The notes: generated by a model from the sequence alone, not told the origin. A stretch of DNA of 64,000 nt from Bugula neritina (GCA_964035545.1 OZ037770.1:8717473-8781472); one strand, 5' to 3'. Numbered from the stretch's first letter, positions 19,872 through 32,809 are shown. A program made the numbers and translations.

Positions 19872-22446
19872 CACAGTTGGTTTAAGGTCATTACTTTCCA
19901 GATTCAGGCACTGCTTTATGTTATATATAAACGGTTTCCAGGGGATAGCTCGAACAGTTTTTGTCTCACATTAACAAATTTTACATGAAAAGATAGCTCT
20001 TGCATTCCTCTTTCATATACTTTTTTAATTTTTCAATAAAATTTTTTTTGAGAAAGTTGTTGCATAATAAGTAAAATTTTACACCCTCCATGTTCCACTG
20101 CTGTAGCACAGGGGATTCATTTTATAAAGTATAAAAGTTAAACTTGACATTCCTTGATATGTTTTCTCTAATATACTTTCTTTGTTTTTTGAAATTCTGT
20201 TTATGCTCTTCACAATTTGGTAAAAACATACACCATTTTGCAAGTTTCACTGCAATTTTCTAAATTCTTCATATGGTGGTTCTAGCTACGCTCCTGTGAC
20301 TAATTATAACATTCCTAGTACGTTTGCCGCTCTGCGCTATCACAATAACATATAGTACCCTCTCGCACAAATTGGCAGTATATTGGATTTCTGCCAATAT
20401 AATGTTCCCTGTTTTACATTAGCACTTAGCTGAATCATCTCACTATGTTACAATAATATATTGAAAATGCCTCAGCACAACATAATTCTTTGTTTGTTTG
20501 GCAGAGTTAATTTCAGCTAAATCACTTCACTTTGCAGTCTTGTCAGTAAAGGTCTGTCTATAGAGCAGCAGGTGTACTTTCAGTTTCTCTAATTCACATA
20601 TGATTATTTTAAGTACATTGTATTCTATAAGATCAATTTAAGGTTTAGTCCAGTGTTCAGTATCTAATTATTATGCATGTATGTTGTCTTACTGTTGAAC
20701 AAAAGTTAAAAAAAACTTTACAATTATAGCCATATTTATTATACATGCGTAGGATTTGCATAAGTTGACAAAAAAAATTGCGACAAAACAGGGTTGAACC
20801 ATAACCAACTAACTCCTCGCTGACGCCTCTAACCTCTAGACCACGCAGTCATCGTTAATAAGACGCGCACTATATGAGTAACTATCATTACATAAATATT
20901 TCGCGCGCAAAAGGGTTATAATTATTAGGCTGTCAATTCATGTTGATAGCAGTCAACTGTTGCAATAGTCTCGGGTTACTAGCAAAGCTAATGGTTTTGA
21001 ACAAATAACCCAAAAGTTTAAAAATAAGTAGCTTGCGTATTACTAGCTACAAAAACAGGTCTGAAATAGACTGGTAAAGCAAGCTCTTATTGTAGAGTTT
21101 GCAGATGTGCTCTAAAATAAAACTTAAACTGTATGGTATTACATAAGTATTTGTATGCGAGAGATAAATGGACATTACTGAGTTTCTGGAAAACAACATA
21201 CTTGAAGTTAACTTTGACAATGGTGTGTTATTTTCATCATACACTAGCACAGATAGGGCCTATAGCATAAATCTCTAATCATATGAATCTTTATGAAGCC
21301 CACAGCTCATGTAAGGGTGGCAAATGTAATTTGAAACTAAAAATTATGTTGCTGCATTTTGTCTAAGGTATATTAGAGAGCAGAATTTGGTTTTACTAGC
21401 CTGCCCCAACGGCATTCTACAATGCAGCTTATATGCTGGCAGTTGTAATAAGTACTGCCAATAGCAAGGTTACTATCACTGCTAGCTCTGTGCAGTATGT
21501 AACCTCTTGAATAATTGCGCCAATTTTAAACTCTTGGAAGTTGGCCAAGTTATCATATCGCAGCCAGCCACCGGAGACAAAGCATCAGAGCTATTTATAT
21601 AATATTATACTGATGCACTTGGTAGCAGAGTGGCTAATCTAATATAGTTCATAGTTCAACACCCTTTACTTTGGGAATACAGCCTCTTTTTTTAGGTTTA
21701 CCTTACAAAGCATGAAAATATCTAAACTGATATTCTGATAATTTAGAGGTACATTTTGAAAACTAGGTTAATTGCACTCGTTTGCACAACAACAATAATA
21801 AATTAGATATTATGCAGGATAATAAAAACACACATAATACTATATAATATATTATAATGATAATAATATAATATTATAAGTACCATTACTGCATTTTATA
21901 AATTACATGGTTGCCAAAAAAATGTATCACAAATTTTGTAATTATACATCAAAAATAGAACTAGCTAGGCAGCAGGTTAGAATAGAGTAAATTTTTAAAA
22001 CATGAAATCATGATTTGACTATTGTTTTATTTAGGCCAACCAACCTAGGAATACAAGATTGGGTTTTAGCTGACAGTTTATAACATTTAGCTTTTGAGCC
22101 AGCAGCACTGGCACTTGTGAAGTATAGGCAAAGTTAGTGAAGCGAGACTAACAAGCATTCAAATACAAGGCATATTGAGACGCAATAACAAGTCAGGAGC
22201 GTATAAATTGAAAAGAATGTGGAAGGGGGACTATGTTTTTCAACAAGCTATAACTTAAACATGAATTGGCTTTTGAAAAAAATAAAAAAGTATATTGGAG
22301 AACATAAGTTTCTTTATCTTTTTATATTTTTTTTGTTCCTGTGACATTCAACCTGTTCGAGCTATCAGCGGAACATTGTTCATATAGAACATAAAGCACC
22401 TGGCAAAGAGCCAGAAAATGAAAAGTATGACCTTAAACCAACTGTG
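19872..22446. mobile_element. 2.6-kb non-autonomous TIR transposon
   Basis: The first 20 bases are CACAGTTGGTTTAAGGTCAT and the last 20 are the exact reverse complement. The inverted repeat continues imperfectly for 100-200 bp (shared TGCTTTATGTT, GATAGCTCGAACAG). Unit B has the uninterrupted site (TCACCACTTTAGGG near 27405), which suggests a 2-bp CA duplication. No ORF resembling a transposase is seen. A tRNA-derived SINE sits inside at about 20785. The end CACAG is shared with the TIR family at 2124-2878, but the rest differs. Confidence 0.9.
20780..20855 (-). repeat. tRNA-derived SINE head inside the 2.6-kb TIR element
   Basis: On the - strand GCGTGGTCTAGAGGTTAGAG is an A box and ATGGTTCAACCC about 35 bases on a B box. 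No intact cloverleaf is evident. Confidence 0.6.
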
Positions 22447-22812
22447 CACTTTATGGCTGTTGATCTTTCAACTCGGTTCAACTCCACTGTATGCAATAGT
22501 TGGTACTCAGTTAGAGCACATGCCTGCTAGTTATTTAATTTGTAGTGTTGAGACAGTGGCTTTGCTGTGTTGGCATGTTCAATTAAGTGTAATTACAATT
22601 TTATGCTATGAGAATAACTAGACTACCCCAATGTACAACGTTTTCACACAAAATATTTCACTAAAAATATAGATATATGTCAGATAGATAAATTAAACTT
22701 GTAATATGAAATGCTTATGAAATGTGAATTAAAACAGTACACATTTTCTATTTGTATATAAATTTGTTGCTACTCAGAATGTAAACCTGACTGTTGAATT
22801 TAAATCCAATGG

Positions 22813-23645
22813 TTACTGCCCTCCCCTAATTTGATGAATCTTTCCAATATGATGAGGGTAGTCTACTTCTAAATCTCTAAATGCAGAGTGAAGAAGGATC
22901 GCTCTGTAATGTGGCGCCTGAAAAGGGTTTTCGGGATCATTTGACCTTTTAGGAGAACTCAACATGATCTTTTGAACATACATAGCTATTGGTTGAAGAA
23001 CTCCATCAGGAGAGTTGAGATACACAATTGATCCGCTGTCACCTTCTACCAGTTGACTACAACATTTAAATTTATTACATTATGTGCATCTAAAACAGTG
23101 AGAGCTTTTTGATCGCAGGCTACTGTTGACTTACTGACTTTAATAATAAAAGCATTTTGTTGCTCAGAAATCAATTATGTGGTTATTATTGTCTAACTAC
23201 AGGAACTATATCTAATGCTATTAATTTTTTCAAAATATTTGTGCCCAAATAATTGTTCCAAATAGAAAAAAGCTTCCTTTGTAATTGCTAGGGTTGTTAT
23301 ATTGATTGATTACCTTTGAGTTTCTAAACTAAACATTAATGTCCTGCCACGGGTCCCAACGCTATCTGATGCTGAGGTGTTGCCTGGGCTTGCCAGTGTA
23401 TGTCCTTCAAAATCTTTTACTTTTATATTGTAACGATTTTTGCATAAAGCATCTATCCAGCTAATTGAAAACCCTCCGAAAATGTCTCCGATATTTCTGG
23501 GAGTTGTTGTAGCCAAAGCATTCTGTAGAGATTCAGCCACCTTGCTGTTCTCAATCTGCAGGAGTGCAATGTCATTTGCAATCACATGGTAGCAAGTTTT
23601 ATTGTTTGTTTCTGAATGATGAAAGTTATTGGCAGAACAAGTGTA
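22813..23645 (-). pseudogene. Truncated copy of the ankyrin/serine-protease gene (exon 5 end and exon 6)
   Basis: Exon 5-like sequence runs from the breakpoint at about 23645 to the donor CAAAG|GTAATC at 23314, and exon 6-like sequence from 23056 to the stop at 22815-22813. Both keep open frames and align residue by residue with 28560-28227 and 28017-27774 (ANDIALLQIENSKVAESL; GDSG; HYRAILLHSAFRDLE). The ankyrin repeats, the inserted part of the protease domain and any catalytic His are missing because the duplication ended inside exon 5. It cannot make an active protease on its own. Substitutions are modest, so the duplication is fairly young. Confidence 0.9.
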
Positions 23646-25263
23646 TTTTCTCTCTACTCATGCATTTTACTCTCACGCCTATATTGTTTGCTTAAATATA
23701 ATTCACTTGTTTGGTTCCTCACATAACCTCACAGTTTAATGCACCAGTCAATAGCACGCAACAATACTAACAATTTAGTAGTGCACAAAACTACAACAAA
23801 ATTCCACTAAACCCTAGGGCCTAGGACATAGCTTAGCGTATTGTAGATGATGCAACACTAAGGTAGCAGTGTATGTATAGGAGCTGTCACGTTTGATGCA
23901 CCATAAATTACCACACTACACATAAACTGTGTTTAACAACTATACCAAAAAATAAATTAAAAAAACGTACACATAAAATAAAAAATAATAAAATATCAAA
24001 AGTTGCCAATTTGCCCTTTATTATTTATATAAACTCGCGGCACAGCACGCGGCATCATGATGCCTCCCCCTCCCATTGGTATCTAAAGTCGCCACTCTGA
24101 GGCCGATCATTGCTAATACTATAACTATAGCAGTAGCATCGGTCTAGTGAAAAAGGAAAGTACGTTTAAAAGCTGCAAATCGGGGTTTATCGAGTGCAGT
24201 AGTCAGGATTTTATACGAGTGAACTGAAACCCGCACATTCGAGCGTGATAACCACTACCCTAACTAGGTGCTGCATTTAGCGATATCCCTCTAACCAGCG
24301 TAGTAGCAATGGGAATGTGTAAATTATAATATTTCTAGTCATTTCGCATACTATACTCTATACTCTATAGTATTAAAATTATATTGATAACTAAATAAAT
24401 AATAGAAATCACGAGTTTCTATAATATGCATAGTCATGATGATAATGATTGTCAACTTCAAGCGACTAAGGCTTCGAACAGTTCTAAGGTTGTACTTGCT
24501 GAACTTGATAGTCATAAATCATAATGATAATCAAAATCATAATCATTATAATAATGATTAAATTTAATGATGACATCACAATGCTATTATTATTATTATT
24601 ATGATAATCATTATGATAATCGAAATGATAATGAATAAAAATATTGTTTTGTTAGCAGGTAATTACCTAATATACTAATACTAATAGTAATAGTAATAGT
24701 AATAGTAGTAACACTAACTCACACATTGTTATTCCTATTGCACCTACAATTACTCATTAGACTTAGTATTGCACTAGTGCTAGTAGTAGTAGTATTTCAT
24801 TTACTAATACTAATAGTTATAGTATTACTAATAGTAATAGTTAAACTAATTATAAATCAAAATGTAACTTTAACTTATAGGTGTTTTATAGAAAAATCTG
24901 TTTTGAGCGTCACTATTAGTATTAAAAAATTAGCATTTTTGTTATCTACTGTCCCATATATTTACATTTTTGTTTCAGTTTAAATTTACTTCAACCTAAT
25001 TGTTATTATATTATCATTATAGCTTCCAATTTATCCGGTTAGGTTATTGGTGACTGAACGCTAAGTAAATGTTATATGACAGAGCCCTCATGGGTGCTAG
25101 ATCGGGTGCCGTTGGAGCTGATAGAACTAAAAATGAAATGCTTTTAGTGTTCAAATCACGATTATGGTAAAATACTGCTCGCAGTAAGTAATGACTAAAG
25201 CATTATATGATCACCCATTTACACTAGTAGGCTATGTAGTTTTGTAATTGTGTGTTTTTTCAG
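23646..25263 (+). other. Upstream region of zinc-finger gene 2, no gene
   Basis: Starts with a probable LTR tail (to about 23733). It contains a tRNA-like piece at 24178-24262 and simple ATAAT/GATAAT and AGTAGTAAT sequence at about 24430-24860. It is paralogous to the unit A upstream region and gives the empty site for gypsy element 1. Confidence 0.6.
24178..24262 (+). repeat. tRNA-like SINE fragment (unit B)
   Basis: Paralogue of 4838-4925. Here the B box (ACATTCGAGCG) is closer to consensus than in unit A. Confidence 0.4.
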
Positions 25264-26627
25264 ATGGAGAAAAGCTTTCAGGAAGATTCAAATGATCAGG
25301 AAGTCAGCCCCATCTTTGTAAAAGTGGAACCGCCAACAGGTGAGTATTCTTATGTAAATTGCAGAAATTAATGCTTGCTGAATTGAAGTTGTAGTTTGAG
25401 TGACCATCAATTGTTATCTTAACAGACATCGAGATTAAGCTAGAACCTGTAGATGAGCTTGTAGAAGATCCTACAGAATATCATGCAGAAAATCGTTTAG
25501 TGAAAGTAGAGATACCAACAGGTTAGCATTTCTATTTGATGGCTAATTTCTTGAGTGATACAGAAATTAATATATGAATGTCTTAATCTTTCCTGACTCA
25601 TGAAATAGCACATGTTTCTTCACTAGGTGTTGAGATAAAGCTAGAACCTATAGAAGGACACGCAGGTGAATTTGCAGAACAACAGATATTAAGAGCTCAT
25701 GAAAAGGTAGCTTGCCAGTGTTTCCGGGTTGACTGTGACTTTATTATAAAATCCAACCTAGCTGTGCATATAGTAACTCACACAGATGAACACCTTTCCC
25801 AGTGTCCCAAATGTGACTATAAATGTGCTGACAAATTAAGCCTAGCTATGCATATGTCAACTCACACAGGACGAAAGCCTTTCCAGTGTTCCAAATGCAA
25901 ATATAGATGTAATCAAAAAGGTTACCTGTATAGGCATATATTAACTCACACAGGGGGAAAAATTTTCCAGTGTTCCACATGTAACTATAGATGTAACCGA
26001 AAATACAGCCTAGCTATGCATATGTCAACTCATACGGGAGAAAAGCCTTTCCAGTGTTCCATTTGTGACTATAAATGTACTATAAAATCCAAACTAGCCA
26101 GACACATGTTAACTCACACGAGTGAAAAACCTTTCCAGTGTTCTGTATGTGGCAATAGATTTAAGCGAAAATGCAGCCTAGCTACGCATATGCTAACTCA
26201 CACTGGAGAAAAGCCTTTCCAGTGTTCCGAATGTGACTATAAATGTGCTGCAAAATCCAGCCTAGCTAGACACATGTTAACTCACACAGGTGAAAAACCT
26301 TTCCAGTGTTCCAAATGTGACTATAAATGTGCTTTAAAATTCCACCTGGCTATGCATATGTCAACTCACACGGGAAAAAAGCCTTTCAAGTGTTCTAAAT
26401 GTGACTTTCGATTTAACCAAAAAAGCCACCTGGATAGACATATGTTTACTCACACGGGAGAAAAACCTTTCCAGTGTTCCAAATGTGACTATAGATGTAA
26501 CCGAAAAAGCCACCTGGATAGACATATGTTTACTCATACGGGTAAAAAGCCCTTCCATTGTCCCAAATGTGACTATAAATGCACTACCCAATGGCATTTA
26601 AATCGTCACATGACAGTTCATACATGA
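25264..26627 (+). CDS. C2H2 zinc-finger protein 2, 11 fingers, three coding exons
   Basis: Coding exons 25264-25339, 25426-25521 and 25627-26627, with the same lengths (76 and 96 nt) and phases as gene 1. The same three psi-K-x-E motifs occur (VKVEP, IKLEP, IKLEP). Finger 1 again has the C-x4-C form (CFRVDC); ten standard fingers follow. Fingers 2-5 are identical at the DNA level to fingers 9-12 of gene 1 over about 340 bp. The stop at 26625-26627 (TGA) corresponds to GGA in gene 1, so the tail is shorter. An acceptor before the ATG implies a 5' non-coding exon. Likely a nuclear DNA-binding protein. Confidence 0.95.
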
Positions 26628-27773
26628 GATAAATCTATAAAATGTAATAACTAAAGAAGTAAATTTAAATGTATAAGAATGTTGAAGAGCCATAGGCAAA
26701 GTGTACATACACAAACTCAACATGTATTTAAACTGTATTGTATGTAGCTATAGGTGTAGAAGCAAATCTGCCTTAAGCAAGCAGTTTGCATCTCCTACAT
26801 AGAACACTCTTTATGTCAAAATAGAACAAACTTGTAGTTGAAAAACTTTTGTTTGATCCACTATTTTATCTGCTGAACTCTCTGGTTTTACTGGTATGGT
26901 TATGTATACGTTTTGGTGTAATGTATTCAATTTCATCCCAAATCAAGTCAAATATAGTGATATATGTTAGCTCTACCAGTTGTCTATATTCTATTGAGTA
27001 TTCTATTTACTAGGTCGATTGTGTCTACATCAAACTTAATAATCTTATAATATAACTTTACAATTAACAGCCTAACTTACTATAGACTATTTTTCAATTA
27101 GCAATTAAGAGTTGTGCCCTCACAAAGTAAATTGAGCAAACTTTTTGATAAAGAACAAACTCATTGAAAATTCAAAGTCTGTCTGCTACAAAAAATCAAT
27201 GCTATAGCATTGTTCTTTTAGGGATTAACATTTATGTTCAAGCACACATATGTATTACCAGTTCCAAAAAAATTTAAAATATTTCTTCATGAAAAATTGT
27301 GAAAAAAATAATCTTGAAAGCTTTTCTGTGATTTCAGTTATTTAGCAATACTGAAGTGGCAGCTATGATATAAGGCTCATTAATCAGTCGTTGTGCTTCC
27401 TGTCACCACTTTAGGGCTGTTGATCTTTCAACTCGGTTCAACTCCACTGTATACAATAGTTGGTACTCAGTTAGAGCACACAGCCTGCTAGTTATTTAAT
27501 TTGTAGTGTTAGAGGCAGTGGCTTTGCTGTGTTGGCATGTTCAATTAAGTGTACTTACACTTTTATGCTATGAGAATAACTAGACTACCCCAATGTACAA
27601 CGTTTTCACCCAAAATATTTCACAAAAATATAGATATATGTCAGATAGATAAATTAAACTTGTAATATGAAATGCTTATGAAATGTGAATTAAAACAGTA
27701 CAAATTTTCTATTTGTATATAAATTTGTTGCTACTCAAAATGTAAACCTGACTGTTGAATTTAAATCCAATGG
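26628..27773. other. Region between zinc-finger gene 2 and protease gene 3' end, no gene
   Basis: 3' flanks of two convergent genes. The first 780 bp match 19117-19871; the rest matches 22447-22812. The unoccupied insertion site of the 2.6-kb TIR element is at about 27404-27409. Confidence 0.6.
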
Positions 27774-30700
27774 TTACTGTCCTCCCCTAATTTGATGAAT
27801 CTTTCCAATATGGTGAGGGTAGTCTGCTTCTAAGTCTCTAAATGCAGAGTGAAGAAGGATCGCTCTGTAATGTGGCGCCTGAAAAGGGTTTTCAGGATCA
27901 TTTGACCTTTTAGGAAACCTCAACATGATCTTTTGAACATACATAACTATTGGTCTAAGAACTCCATTAGCAGAGTTGAGATACACAATTGATCCGCTGT
28001 CACCTTCTACCAGTTGACTACAACATTTTAATTTATTACATTATGTGCATCTAAAACAGTGATAGCTTCACAGTCGAAAGCTACTGTTGACTTATCAATC
28101 AATTATGCGGGTATTATTGTCTAACTATATTAAATGCTAATTTTAAAAATATTTGTGCCCAAATAATTGTTCCGAATAGAAAAAGCTTCTTTTGTAATTG
28201 TTTGAGCTGTAATTTTGATTGATTACTTTTGATTCTTCAAACTAAACATTAATGTCCTGCTACGGGTCTCAAGGCTATCTGATGCTGAGGTGTTGCCTGA
28301 GCTTGCCAGTGTGTGTCCTTCAAAATCTTTTACTTTTATCCTGTAACGTATTTTGCATAAAGCATCTATCCAGTTAATTGAAAACCCTCCGAAAATGTCT
28401 CCAATATTTCTGGGAGTCGTTGCAGCCAAAGCGTCCTGTAGAGATTCAGCCACTTTGCTGTTCTCAATCTGAATGAGTGCAATGTCATTTGCAATCACAT
28501 GGTAGCACGTTTTATTGTTTGTTTCTAAACAACAGGAGTTATGGGCAGGACAAGTGTGTTTATGCAAGTAAATTACAGGACATCGACTTCCATCCAAAGA
28601 AATATGCGACCTTACTAGCCAATCTCTATAACAGATCAAAGCTGGAGGCTTCAAGCCAATGCGTTTTTGATCAATCTGTATGGAGTACATATGGCGGGAT
28701 GTAAATTGTTCTACTTCCATCCTGAGTTTTGCTATGATGGAACATTCTCCCTCAGCATTTATGACATCTGAGTAATCGTCAGCCACAACTTCATCAGGTT
28801 GTTGTAGGCTACCTTCATTTGTGGCCATAGCTTCAGAAAGCATGTTAATGAGATTTTGGCATGCCTCTGAGGCCCTCAAAAGTTGCTGATCTGTCAACAC
28901 CAGGTGGGCAGGTACAACTGCGAAGAAAAGCCACTCGTTGTTATTGTAGCTAGATCTGGATTTTGCTTTTACAAGAAGTTCACAGCTCGCTGTTTTTCCC
29001 ATAGTGCACCAATCACGTTTATCTCGATGCTTTATCTCTTTTTTTACACGTAGGGCATGGAACTCGTATTTAGTGTCATCTTCAGCGCGGATATCTACTG
29101 AAATCACAAAATCCTCAAACTTGTTTATGATATCTTCGAAAGAAACATCCTCATAGGTAGGATTGATGATTTTCAGCAAAATGTGTTTGTAGTTGTTAGG
29201 TGATTGCCAATTCGTTGCTAATTTCAGTTTCTTTTCCTGACAAAGTCTAAAATAAAAATTACAAAAATTATAAAATAAAAAATTACGACACCTCATTGAA
29301 GATCACCAATTTAAGCTATTCTTGCAAACTCTTACCCACTGACAAGTTCAACAAGCTTAGGGGGTATAGGCTTCCACCCCTCTTCGTGATAAACACATGA
29401 ATTGAGAAACTCCAAGGCAGTAGCCTCATCTTCCTCCCCACTCAGCTCTGGACTATCCTCTTTTGTTTCTTAAACAGTACAAAATATTAACACTATTCAT
29501 TAAAACAAATAATGATGCACTATTATTATACCAGCATTATAGGAACTACTTAATGGGTAATCAATTGCTGATGACTTAATTTCATATCATGGAATTTTAT
29601 TAGGGCTCAACGCAGTATAGTGAGGACCGAGTAGAGATTAGATATGACAATGTGAACTTTAAATTTATATCAAAGCAAGACCTGTTTAATATCACATAGG
29701 GCAGACAACATAATTGAATATTCAGAGCTAAAAAATCTTTAATACATTATAGTATAATGTATTATTTTTTAATACAATATAGTATAATGCAATATAAAAT
29801 AATATAATGTAGCATAATGTAACATAATATGATATAGTATAGTACAATATAAAATAATATATTAATATAGTATAATATGAAATATTACCATAATTATAGT
29901 AGATATATCACATAATGCAAAATAATGCAATATAATATAATATAATGTAACATAATATGTACTATGTAACACAATATAATGTAATATAATATACGTAGTA
30001 TAATCAATATAATATATGTGATATGCATATATGCCATAAGGCATAAACCCTGAAAGAATTAAGATAGCCTATATGGATATGTGTTATGAAGCTCCTCAAC
30101 GCATACATAAATAAAGAGCATGTGGTTAGTTAGTAGCTAAATGTGACTAGCTAGTGCCACTCTTACCAGACACCAGTGCAAATATTTGTTAAATAACATA
30201 ATTTAGCAAAAAAGTGCGTTATAGGAACACGCTGTATAAAAACTTTTCACTATAAGACACTATTTCTCAAAAAATGAGGCCTAATAAATAAGTTACAAAG
30301 CATTATTTTTTGTTTTTAGCACTGCCATAATTGTAATACTACGCCTGCACAGGACCACGGTGGTGAAAAGTGACCAAGGGTTGTAATGATTGTAATACTA
30401 AAAGCAAATTGGCAGCAGTAACCATAAAATACCAGAAGTAGCTGGCGGTTGAAGATGTACAGAACCAGTCATAGAGACGTTTTCAATATCAGAGTTTGGG
30501 GAGGCTGATCTATATGATGCAGTCATAGAACTTAGCCCACTATCTGTCCCTTCTGCAAGAAAATGAAACATATTGATATCTAGCGCGCATGTAAGGTGCA
30601 TACTTTTTGTATATGGCGGCTAGATTAGCTCAACAAATTACGGTTTAACTTACTATTCTAGGTTATACATTATAGTCAGCTCATTTGGCAGTAAGCGCTG

Positions 30701-32809
30701 ACTTTACAAGTTGCCTGTTTGACGAATAACAACAATTGTTCGTTGCAGGTTATTCGCATAAACGTTACTACATCAAAATTATTTTATAACTTTTATATGC
30801 ATCATATACCGAAATTATTGCCTGTGCTTTCAACTTTGCTAAATATACACAACTATTTTTTTCTTGTGTAGCAGTGAGTATATTAATTTGTGAACGTTTT
30901 ACATTTCATAACAATCACAATTCAATTTGTGAAAGACGTAAATAAAACTACATACCTACTAACATATTAAAGCCTAAAAAGCTTAAATATATATTTTCTA
31001 ATAATCATTCAATTGAAAAATTAAAAAAGACTAAGTTTCGCATCTAACTCACTCAACTCCGAGACTCTTAATGGTTCAAAACTATCCATTTGGAGTATAG
31101 AATCAGAATCTGCCAGGGTTGAATTCAAATCCTCCCCACCTGTTTTCAATTAGTCAAAATTATGATAAAGAGGATAGATTGTAAGTTTTGTAATGACTAA
31201 CTACAAGTATACTTTATTGCAAAAATTTTACTGCTGCGTTACTATAGTTATATTATAGGAATAAACAGTCAAAGAACTGCAATGTCAGTATTATCTCTAT
31301 GGATTAGGGCCTACAGCTACTTCCATATAGAGAATCCAAAAGTCTCCTACGCTTATGATTGTCAAAAATCAATATAAATTAATGGAAGAAATTGAATTAT
31401 ATATATGAGGTGTTATTTGCATGTTATTGATGGTTTTGTGTAATAAATTCTTTATCTCTGTGCGTATTCATAAAAATAATTTGATTATATATATACACCA
31501 ATAATATATCTATAGATATTGCCAGTGGTCATTAAATTATGGTATGTTAAGCCATGGTTTATAAAAATCTTTATTAATTGTTATATTATATATAAACATA
31601 TTTCTATTACCCAAACAAGACAATGCGGAGATAGGTAAGGTGAGAAAAATCTTTAAACATAATATTATATACAAATTTTGCTAATTTTTAACTATATTAT
31701 ATCTTAGCATGTATCAACTACATGATACTATGCTGAATCAATTTTTGGTGATGCATTAGGCAAACTAGACACACTATTTTAGCAAAATTATCAGCACATA
31801 TTATGTAGGTTAAAAGTTAGTTGAAATTGCTGTGTATGTAACATTACAATATAATAAGTAATTGATGATGTAAGTCGTAATTTTATTTTACCTGCTCTAT
31901 GATCAGTTTCTGTCATGTATTTTTGAATGAGAGAACCCATACTCCGTATACCACAGTGCTCGGCAATCTCAACTGGCTTCAAATGGTTAACATTTTTCAA
32001 TTCTAGTATTGCCTTTTGATCTCTTAAAGACAAGATCTTTAGCAAACACTCCATTTTGTCCACTTCATCGGTATAAGCCACACTGTGCACTGGCGAATTT
32101 GTAAAAGTTCTAACTTGTTTTCTGGTGATATCCTGCGGTTTATCATATTCATGAGCTCTGTAAAAAGACCACTGGAGCTGACATTTAGTGCAAGGTGCAC
32201 TACAGTCTGTCCAAGATTGTTTTGAGTTGCCAACAGAGGACAAAGTATTTCCGATGGATGCTCATCCATAAATGTTTTTAAAACTTTAGTGCTGCCTCTT
32301 TGTATGGCAACATGGAGCAAAGTATTACCTGCATGGCATTTGGCATTGTAGAGGTTAGTAAACTGCTTTTCCATGATAAAGTTGATGAAGAGCTTTAAAA
32401 CTTCTGATCTGTTGTAGTGAGCTGCGAAATGCAAAGGTGTATACCCAGAATAATTTTGGCTTCCTAAAAGTTCACGCATGTCTTCTGGTGGTAATAAGTC
32501 AATTATCTTCTGCAGTGTGTCAACCTTTGTATAAACAGTTGCCCAGTGTACCGGCGTGTTTCTCTCTCTATTCTGAGCCTTTAGCAGCTGATGTCTCATG
32601 TCACGATCCAAACAGAGTAAAATAGTAGACATTGTGTCTTCTTTTGACTTTTCTGCGGCTCTGTGTGCAGCTGAAGCACCTTCCTCATCTTGGGCAGTCA
32701 GTAGCTCCAGCTTCTGCTGCTGAGAAAGAGGGTCTAGTAATCTGTTTATAGCGTGTAGATCTTCCTCCATAACAGCCTTATACAAAACACTCTTGTCATT
32801 GGTAGACAT
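27774..32809 (-). CDS. Ankyrin-repeat protein with C-terminal trypsin-like serine protease domain, six exons
   Basis: Exons on the - strand: 32809-31892, 31139-31053, 30552-30433, 29468-29336, 29246-28227, 28017-27774. All borders are GT-AG and phases agree across every junction (1,1,1,2,2). Exon 1 encodes about seven ankyrin-like repeats (GYTPLHFAAHYN, NTPVHWATVY). Exons 2-3 are Ser/Asp-rich linker. Exons 4-5 start with a helical region. Exons 5-6 encode an S1-like domain: NDIALI (Asp, about 28485) and GDSGS (Ser, about 27997), 93 residues apart as in chymotrypsin. The His is uncertain; PAHLV (about 28905) is one candidate but far upstream. No signal peptide, so probably intracellular. A frame shift inside ankyrin repeat 6 (about 32095-32110) seems to have removed about five residues; it may be an error or a real lesion. 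Confidence 0.85.
29740..30020. repeat. AT-only low-complexity tract in intron 3 of the protease gene
   Basis: Degenerate tandem AATATAATGTAACATAAT-like sequence with hardly any G or C, lying between exons 3 and 4. Confidence 0.8.

Larger units (their letters stand above)
4300..23645. repeat. Tandem duplication unit A (zinc-finger gene 1 plus truncated protease copy)
   Basis: Blocks of this span match the following 4.9 kb in the same order and orientation: 4300-5250 with 23646-24640, 5635-5709 plus 15763-16297 with 24655-25263, the zinc-finger exons, 19117-19871 with 26628-27408, and 22447-23645 with 27409-28560. The unmatched parts are later insertions (LINE fragment, gypsy element, 2.6-kb TIR element) and extra zinc fingers. 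The 3' flank is the most similar part by eye; the introns differ more. Confidence 0.85.
23646..28560. repeat. Tandem duplication unit B (zinc-finger gene 2 plus protease gene 3' part)
   Basis: Second copy of the duplicated segment, without the gypsy, LINE and 2.6-kb TIR insertions, so it gives the empty sites for all three. The left breakpoint joins protease exon 5 sequence (23645) to what looks like the tail of an LTR (23646-23733, ending near ACATAACCTCACA). Confidence 0.8.

Noticed and set aside
29862-30044. A tyrosine/isoleucine-rich small protein
   Set aside because: It is a translation of the AT-only tract in a protease-gene intron.
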